Origin: Takakia lepidozioides
Taxonomy: Eukaryota; Streptophyta; Takakiopsida; Takakiales; Takakiaceae
Direction of reading: 5' to 3'
NCBI GenBank assembly: GCA_030704615.1
Contig: CM060731.1
Location: forward strand, 86,098,756-86,162,755
Length of the DNA: 64,000 bases
Shown one piece after another: positions 57,712-64,000 of this stretch. Under the pieces are notes generated by a model. It ran no database searches. It was not told the DNA's origin and saw nothing but the letters and a program-made list of their open reading frames with translations. The position numbers and the translations under genes are program-made. Every line of letters starts with the position of its first letter. Position 1 is the first letter of the stretch.

Positions 57712-57998
57712 CACCACGTGGCAAAAATACAAATATGTAAAAAAATAGCAATACACCCAAAAAAAACACCCATCATGACACATGTCAATCTGCTGAGGGA
57801 CCACGTGTAAAAATTGCAACGCACCACGTGTTGCAACCGGATTAGCATGCCCGTAGTCATAGTTCGCAGTCATGGAGAGCGAACATTCTGCCACGTGTCA
57901 TTTCCTGTATTGAGCACGTGCCACTCTTGCACAACCGCTGACATGGACTACACTGTCCGTTCAGTCATTCAATAAAGCCACAGCTAATCAGGCGCCAC
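57712..57998. promoter_or_regulatory. Cluster of G-box (CACGTG) elements
   Basis: Five CACGTG hexamers at 57715, 57802, 57825, 57892 and 57915, mostly as CCACGTGT/G, plus an ACGT core in GCCACGTCAC at 57991. In plants CACGTG binds bZIP and bHLH factors (abscisic-acid, light and stress responses). About 600 bp downstream copy B begins on the plus strand. The palindrome has no orientation, so the target gene is uncertain. Confidence 0.55.
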
Positions 57999-58561
57999 GT
58001 CACAGCTAGCCTGGAGAGTCATATCTGCCATGTCACAACTGACTAGGCTTTTACGTCTTCAGAGTCAGGAAGTCGTAAATGGCTTCCATAACTGCATTTG
58101 CAGTCATAACACAGAGACGTAAAAGTCGCAATCTGTTGTAGTGTTTGGAACAAAGGTAAGTTTCAGTCACTCTGCAAAGTCCCCCCTCGTTTGGGATCTA
58201 GGCTCTCCCAAGTTGCGGAGGACAGCAAACTATAGTGTAGGAATTCGGAGCCATTGAACACCGCACGAAGTTGACAAGTGCGATGTTCACTATAGCGACA
58301 AACCAAGGCTCACAGGCACCATGTAAGTGGATCTGCGGAGTCCATCGACGATAACATTGAAGTGGAAAGTATGGTTTCAAGCGGTGGGAGGTGTAATTCC
58401 ATATCCACTAAGTATGATAATGATGGCCGATTCGGCGACGAAATAACATCTCCTGACAGTTTCTCCTGAGGGTGGATCAACCAGTATTCGCGGTGCAGAC
58501 ATGAACGTTCGCACTGACAAGTGCCAGGACTGTTAGTTAAAAACGGTTAGATTAGCTGCAG

Positions 58562-61139
58562 CACGCACACCCAGCCGATCCACGAGTACGGGTCTCCCTG
58601 CCGGGCCTAGCCCTGTGCGTTTCAAGGACGCGGTTTGGAAAGACAAGGCTTTGCAGTTCCAAGCCCCAGAGAAACAGTCGCGTTTGAAGGTCATGGAGAA
58701 TCGCCAGCAGGAGTCGGGCCCTTCTCCAGCAAAGACGAAGAAGAAGCAGCCCGTCCTTGAACTGGTTTCTGAACCGGACCAGGCCGTTTCCTCCCCCCCC
58801 AAGAGAATGAAGCAGAAGGGTGCAGTGCAGATTCAAATGCAGCAAACGCCTTCACCTGTAAGAATGAAGAAGCAGAAGGCAAACAGGGGGAGGTTGGAGC
58901 AGTCTCCCGCAAAACCGATTTCACGAGCTGAAGCCCAGATCCTGCTTGATTTCCAGCCAGGTGATGTTGGGGGCTTCTCTGCTGCAGCGAAGACAACGGG
59001 ATTGACCAATTTTGTGGATCTGTCAGCGGAGGAGGGTGCTGCTGCTCAACGTTCGCAGCAGCACTTCACCACCTTTCATGAAGACCTTCAGAATGCTGCA
59101 GGCCCGGAGGAGGCCTCTGCTATTCGAGAATTGTCCGCAAAGACTCCCCAGACTTCAGCCGTTGTTGGGGATGCTCCAGCTGCTCAGCCCCTACCGCCAC
59201 TTGCAGAAATGTCTCCGGAGGAATTCCAAAGTGCAGTGGATACAATGTTGGAGGAGACACACAGTAGCATTGGCAGAGTTCTGGGCAGAAGGGTATTCCA
59301 GCGGACTCTTCAAATTCCACTCTGTCGCATGGTCTCCTTTCCCATCGTCAGGCAGGCTCTTCTAGGAGATGTGGATAAGTTCATTTTGAGAAGGGTACTG
59401 CATAGGTTCGCCAGCCTTCTACGTTTCCATTGAGAATGAGGACGGCGAAACTCGTGGACCCACTGCGGATGAATTGTCAGCATGGGATACCCACTGGCAC
59501 ACTCGCAACGATGAATTCGAGACAATGCTGAAGGGTGATCCAGACTTCGGCCATGTGTCGGGCAAAATGTTTTTTGTGTGGGACGGGAATCACCGACTTC
59601 TTGCCTGGTGGGAGTACATCAAGCAGAACCATTCCAAGCATATTGGTTGGCATTACATGGTGGAATGTGTCATCCTCAAGGTGAAGGCGGCAGACTCCTC
59701 CCTGCTCAAGAATGCCATGGCGGACCTCAACTCGTAAGATTCTCATACCCTCCCAAGCACATCCGAAATGTGGCACTTTCCAATCAGTTTTGTTTCCGTG
59801 CTTCATTGGACTGAACTGGAGAGCGTGCCTTGCAGGGTCACTGAAAATGCTTACGTGCATACCCACATGGCACATATGTTGTACAGGGTGAGGAAAACTG
59901 GTCTCACTGACCCGCACATGTTCGCCGAAATGCTGGAGCCCGAGCTCATTCAAAAAGCCCTGGCAAAAACAGACCGGACATGGTATCGCCTCACTATGGA
60001 TGAAATGGTGGAGGTGATGTACGAGGTAAGTCATCTTCCCATTTTCCTCTACTCATCCTTCCCCAATTTCTAGTCATCTTTCCACATGGATCCTATGTAA
60101 TGCTTCTGCATGTTTTTCTTGGCAGTCAAACATCAAGCTGGATTTGGCCCATGCCAAACGCTTCTTCATGGAAAGTGAGGGGCAGACAAAAACATTGCAG
60201 TCATTGACGGAGCACTTGAAGGAAGCCGGGGTGAAGTCCAGAACCAAATACAAGTCAAAGCTTGTGAAGCTGGTGGCCATTTCAGATCTGACACTTGGAA
60301 AGGACTTTTTCATGGCTTGGACCGTGCCGGGACCAAGCTGTGTCTACCTACCAGAGATGCAGAAACAATGGCATGCCGCGCATCTCGTTGGATGCCCGTG
60401 GTACCTGGACATGTCTGGCGGACTTGTTGACGAATCAGAGAAAGATCTGCACGCGAAAGCGGAGGAGAAGAGAAAGGAAAGACGTGTCCCTGTTGGGCCT
60501 GAGTCGGCAAAGGACGCTGCTGCTCTCGAACAATCCAGAAAGGCAGCTGAGATGGCACAGAAGACGGTGGATGCAGTTGTGTAGGCTCAATAGAAGGGGT
60601 CAAAGAAGAGGATTCGCCAGCAAGGAGCAGCAGTTGTGACACCAAAGAAGACGAAGAAGCAGAAACAGAAAGAGCAGGAAGAGGGTGACGAAGAGGACGA
60701 CGATGGAGACTTTGCAACCAGCCCACCCCCCAAAACGCAGCCGAAATCCCCTGTGCCCACCGTTGTCACGAGAGCGACGAGAACAGGCTCAGCCAAGAAG
60801 GCACTCTTCAAACCCCCGGGGGGGCACCCTTTCGAGCCGGTGGAAATGAAGAGGCCGAAAGTGGAGCCAGAAACAGTAGTTCAGTGTGTCAATGAGAGTT
60901 TCTTGGCGGCTCTGGACGGACGGGCAGCCAAGTTGGCATACATCAAGACCATGGAGGGTCTGAAGGGCAGAGAGATGAATGATCTCAGGCTGCAGGTGCA
61001 AAACATTGCCACAACCTCTATAGACAATGTTTATAGTAGAATAGCTGAGTTGCAGGATGATGTGGAAGGGCTGCAGACTCAAGTGGATGACTTGAGCTCC
61101 AACATTGACAAAAGAGCCTTTGTTCCTGAGGAATAGCTG
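58562..61139 (+). pseudogene. ParB-like gene, copy B (broken, lacks methyltransferase half)
   Basis: Exons: about 58562-59733, 59836-60025 and 60126-61139, with GT-AG borders. No ATG opens the first; an AG at 58560-58561 suggests an upstream exon. The N-terminal ~190 residues are rich in Lys, Ser and Pro with KTKKKQP, PKRMKQKG and RMKKQKA clusters, possible nuclear-localisation signals. The ParB-like part follows: LQIPLCRMVSFPIVRQALL, a one-base frameshift near 59395, GSPAFYVSIENEDGETRG, KMFFVWDGNHRLLAWWEYIK and WHYMVECVILKVKAADSSLL-KNAMADLN. Exon 2 (HTHMAHMLYRVRKTGLTDP) aligns with copy A exon 2. Exon 3 carries SNIKLDLAHAKRFFMES, HLVGCPWYLDMSGG and then KKTKKQKQKEQEEGDEEDDD. Two TAG stops at 60583-60593 would be Gln (CAG) in the ancestor. 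A coiled-coil-like region (RIAELQDDVEGLQTQVDDLS) ends at 61139. The methyltransferase exons of copy A are absent, replaced by Gypsy family 1 sequence. Confidence 0.6.
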
Positions 61140-61159
61140 GTGGCTGCTTATTTGCATGC

Positions 61160-62332
61160 GCGGACTCTGATTTTCCAATCTTCATCACAGGAGGTGCAGG
61201 ACTTGCCAACAATAGGAGAACAGTGGCGCCCATATCACAACAACCACAACAGGTCGACACTGTTGATACCATGGCCCTGCAGCAATCTGAGGTTTGGGGG
61301 GATGCTTATTTTAACCCACCTAGGACTCCTACTGCACTTGAGTACAATTGGGCTATGATTATGCCCTTCAACCAAATTCCCATTGTGATGGATTTGGCTT
61401 GGAAGGAATTCAGTCCTCCAGAGTCTTTGGCACACTATTACCAGATCATCGGTGGCAACTCGGACTAAGGTTCTTCCGAATAACCGACCCATTGAGGATC
61501 ACCATTTTGCGAGGTACTGGTCTGAGGCACTATGCTGAAGGAATTAATTGCCTTCCATATTGTTCATGGGCACATCTACACCAAGACCAAGGAGGTACCT
61601 AATTTGATCATGGGCTGTGGATTATACTATGTTGCTTGTTTCATTGCACGCTATCACATTGAGCAGCAGAAGATGCAGTCGGGATTTCAGAGTTATTCCA
61701 CTGGGGATCATTGGGTCTTACCTTCAGTTCCACCCCATACGTATCTGTACGATGTGAAGGTCATGTTGCAGAAGGATCCCCAACTTCGTTCATGGTTCAA
61801 TTTTGCTTTGGACAATTTGGCCAAAGAAAAATTTGGCCTTGACGATCTTTTTTATAAGGGACATGAAGCCAGGAAATACTTACACTGTTCCAAGGTCATT
61901 GGCACACCTCTCACCTATACGGACAAGGAACTCCAGGAGTACACTAATTTTGCTCGCAAGAGATTGATGCAGGTTTTAAAGTTTAAGCTTCCAGACATGG
62001 TGGGCCAACACTGTGTGCCACGCAGGATTCCCAAGAAGGCCAGAGCCCCGAAAACCCACAGGGGGGAAGATGATTCTGATACAACTGGTTCTATGGGGGA
62101 ACCTTTTGACATGGCTGAGGACTACGCACTACAAATGGCAGAGAAGAAACGACGGGGATCTCTTATGCCTGAGAAGTTACCTTCTTATCAACCAAAGGAA
62201 GGACAAATATTTCCATTTGGTGACCAGTCACCTCCAGCCAGTGACAGGGCTCGGGCTCGCACACAGAGCCCTCCAAGGGACTCTCACCGACAGAAGGGTG
62301 CTCGCTCACAAAGGTTTGCTGATCCTAAATAG
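61160..62332 (+). pseudogene. 3' ORF of Gypsy family 1
   Basis: Reading in pieces: VWGDAYFNPPRTPTALEYNW, FNQIPIVMDLAWKEFSPPES, a frameshift near 61470, then 61532-62332 with ELIAFHIVHGHIYTKTKEVP, YYVACFIARYHIEQQKMQSG, HWVLPSVPPHTYLYDVKVML, LRSWFNFALDNLAKEKFGLD and the basic tail RARARTQSPPRDSHRQKGAR. No membrane segment or known domain was seen, so it does not look like an envelope gene. The tail is shared with copy M2 (19543-19776). The protein's role is unknown. Confidence 0.6.
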
Positions 62333-62373
62333 TAAACCGTGAGGACACTGTTTTTTGAGAGGGGGAGGGGTAA

Positions 62374-63126
62374 TGTTAGAGGGCTTTCTGGGACTTTGAC
62401 AGTTTTATGGGTTCTTTGGGGTACCCTTAATTTTTGCGCAAACTTACGAATGGTAGACTTAGACCAACACAGGTCTTAGGGGTGGTAGACAGGCTTACAC
62501 AGTCAGTCATAGTCTGACACAGTTAGCCACAGCCCGACACAGCTTTACACAGCCCGACACAGCCAGTCACAGCCGACACAGTTGGGCACAGCCCGTCACA
62601 GCATTCGCAGAGAACGGTTACCATGGCAGGGAACGACTATGTGGGAACGACATCGGCAGAGGGAACGTGTATTCTCTCTGGATGACAGTTAGTTAGTTAG
62701 GCAGTTAGAACAGCTTGCAGGTAGAAAAGGCAGAGTAGCAATGGGGAGAGGACACTTCTTGCATCACGACTTGGCCATCGGGGAGAGAGGACGATCTGGA
62801 GCTGAGGAATGGAGAGCGCAGTGGAGGAGGAGACACGATCTGATGATGCTTGATTCATGCAAGCTGTAGAGTTATATTGTAGAGCAGACTAGGGACACCA
62901 TGGCTTCAGCCTGATACTTGATAGATCTTAATCTGATACATATTCCATACTCACACTGTGTAGAGAGACCTGAGTGAAGCTGTGGAATGAATGGATGAGT
63001 GATTGGAACCTGTAGATTGTTGAAGCAATCAGATACTTAAATATAAACGGTAAGGTAATTTGCTGACATGAAGGCAAGAAGGAACACGAACAGGAAGCAC
63101 TCCCATGATACACTAGTTGTAGGTCA
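62374..63126 (+). repeat. 3' LTR of Gypsy family 1 (about 753 bp)
   Basis: Starts TGTTAGAGGGCTTTCTGGG after the purine tract. It contains a CACAG/GACAC short tandem (62490-62600), shorter than in the two copies at 18.6 and 19.3 kb. It ends near TTGTAGGTCA, matching the end of the M1 LTR at 14845. Confidence 0.8.
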
Positions 63127-63900
63127 TGAAGCTGAGGTGCCTCAATCTCGCCTGCTTCCACTTTCTCTGCAAAGGAGGGCGGAGAAACAAGACGGATTGG
63201 ACTAGCACAACCCATCATCCATTCATTGTCTCCAGCCAGGCTCCAGCGGGTACTTTCAAGTACGCACATTGCAAAGAACCACCGACATACATGTCCATAT
63301 GCAGAGCCAAGCAATATTATGTCATCCATTTGCTCCCGGACTTGACTAGAGCTTGCATACACGTTGGGGTCCATTGCCACCCCTTGGCGAGAGGCAACAT
63401 GCGGGAGGCTGTGCAGGAAGCACACGACATCATAAAAGAGGAGGTGAAATTGAACCCCGGAGCCAGACCAAAGCAGATTCAGCTCAAGGCAGCCCACAAG
63501 ATTGCTCTTGGCAAAATTATATCTGAAGATGGAAAGGACCGAGTGCCCTTGAACGAAGAGGAGATGCTTGACCTTTTGGAGTCCGTCTCGCACGTTTGTA
63601 GTCCGAATGTGCATAATCACATCGTATCTTGCAAGCAGGAGTTCGGCCAGGGGTCGGACATGTACTCAATCCTGGAGGTGAAACGAAGGATTGGATATGA
63701 CTACATCCAAGGTAGCAGGTTTCCAGGGCAAGGCAGCGAATCCGATCGTTGTTACATTTTTAAAATGTCAACGTGTGGGCTTGGGAGTGGAGTCGACTTG
63801 GTCACTCGAACGACAACTGGAAACTTGTCGAATGCTTGGGTGATGTTTGACCACATCAAGCGAATTACAAACCATCAGTGGGTGACCATGGGTGTGCATG
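63127..63900 (+). CDS. Zinc-finger, transposase-like ORF, cut by an LTR
   Basis: Open through the whole stretch. Family-like content starts around 63220: HHPFIVSSQAPAGTFKYAHC, SICRAKQYYVIHLLPDLTRA and CIHVGVHCHPLARGNMREAV. The C-x8-C ... HxH spacing with a following basic helix resembles the WRKY/GCM1-type zinc finger at the N-terminus of Mutator-like transposases (compare the GxHNHP end of that fold). Next come EVKLNPGARPKQIQLKAAHK, LNEEEMLDLLESVSHVCSPN and SILEVKRRIGYDYIQGSRFP. The last, WVMFDHIKRITNHQWVTMGV, would lead into a catalytic region, but at 63901 the reading enters an LTR. The transposase assignment is tentative and no DDE residues are visible. The start is uncertain, and the ORF begins right at the end of the Gypsy LTR. 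Confidence 0.45.
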
Positions 63901-64000
63901 TGTCGCGCACCTCACTTCGGTAAGCTCCCCTTCACATCATAGTTACTCGCTTTGATGCGCGCGCCTAACTCCCAAACTGGCCGCCGGGCCAACTCGGAGC
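63901..64000 (-). repeat. End of a Gypsy family 2 LTR, minus strand, runs off the window
   Basis: TGTCGCGCACCTCACTTCGG and TAAGCTCCCCTTCA through GGCCGCCGGGCCAACTCGGA is the reverse complement of the last ~100 bases of the LTR at 47243-47951, with about 7 differences. The adjacent left sequence is not a primer-binding site, so this is a 3' LTR or solo LTR inserted into the ORF at 63127-63900. Confidence 0.88.

Larger units (their letters stand above)
61140..63126 (+). mobile_element. 3' end of a Gypsy family 1 element (copy C)
   Basis: Contains the family's 3' ORF, the purine tract GAGAGGGGGAGGGG (62356-62370) and a full 3' LTR. Gag, protease, RT and integrase are absent. The left border is uncertain: the coiled-coil reading at 60900-61139 could belong to this element or to copy B. 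Confidence 0.75.

Noticed and set aside
63900-63923. Natural C-terminus or splice donor of the transposase-like ORF
   Set aside because: The sequence from 63901 is the reverse complement of the family 2 LTR end, so both the stop and CGGTAAGC belong to the inserted LTR.

Overview
The window looks like nuclear DNA of a large, repeat-rich land-plant genome. Evidence: two intron-containing plant genes with GT-AG introns, degenerate LTR retrotransposons, a LINE, a tRNA-derived SINE, and a large cluster of PLS/DYW-type pentatricopeptide-repeat (PPR) sequences. The PPR wording (EGVKPNHITFVCVCNACASL, KEVHTHIIQSGF, HSEKLANGFGL) resembles the expanded DYW families of seed-free vascular plants, so a fern or lycophyte is the best guess. 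That is an inference; nothing here fixes the species.

Only two genes look functional. At 5447-8426 (+) is a four-exon DUF829/TMEM53-type alpha/beta-hydrolase; its exons join in frame to 580 codons. At 40675-45091 (+) are six exons of a Golgi DUF248 (QUA2/QUA3-type) putative pectin methyltransferase; its first exon was not found. Most of the rest is mobile or decayed.

Layout: a LINE (1.27-4.24 kb) and a Ty3/Gypsy RT scrap (4.6-4.9 kb); the hydrolase gene; a SINE and hairpin-rich DNA (9.5-10.7 kb); a minus-strand Gypsy element with LTR, an extra ORF, gag and protease (10.7-15.5 kb); an 18-unit array of palindromes (17.07-18.48 kb); an inverted LTR pair and a second, internally deleted copy of the same Gypsy family (18.5-21.6 kb); a 14-kb field of broken PPR genes split by recurring modules (21.6-36.1 kb); a tripled SINE (36.6-37.1 kb); the methyltransferase gene; GC-rich and tandem repeats (45.2-46.3 kb); a second Gypsy family with intact LTR, TATA box and Met-tRNA primer-binding site, truncated after RT (47.24-50.64 kb).

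The most unusual content is at 51.3-63.9 kb. Two copies of an intron-containing gene, A (minus, 51.35-55.60 kb) and B (plus, 58.56-61.14 kb), encode a ParB-like domain with a WDGNHRLLAW core. In copy A this is followed by a domain that reads like a circularly permuted bacterial-type DNA methyltransferase: a degenerate motif IV, then motif I LDLSMGTG with a following GIEGD. Both copies carry nonsense codons and frameshifts. Copy A is preceded by a hairpin-bearing minisatellite. Upstream of copy B lies a run of five CACGTG G-boxes. A Gypsy 3' end abuts copy B, and just beyond is a zinc-finger/transposase-like ORF that an LTR interrupts at 63901. A ParB plus DNA-methyltransferase architecture is familiar from phage and bacterial proteins; as an intron-bearing multicopy plant gene it is the best candidate here for an undescribed system.
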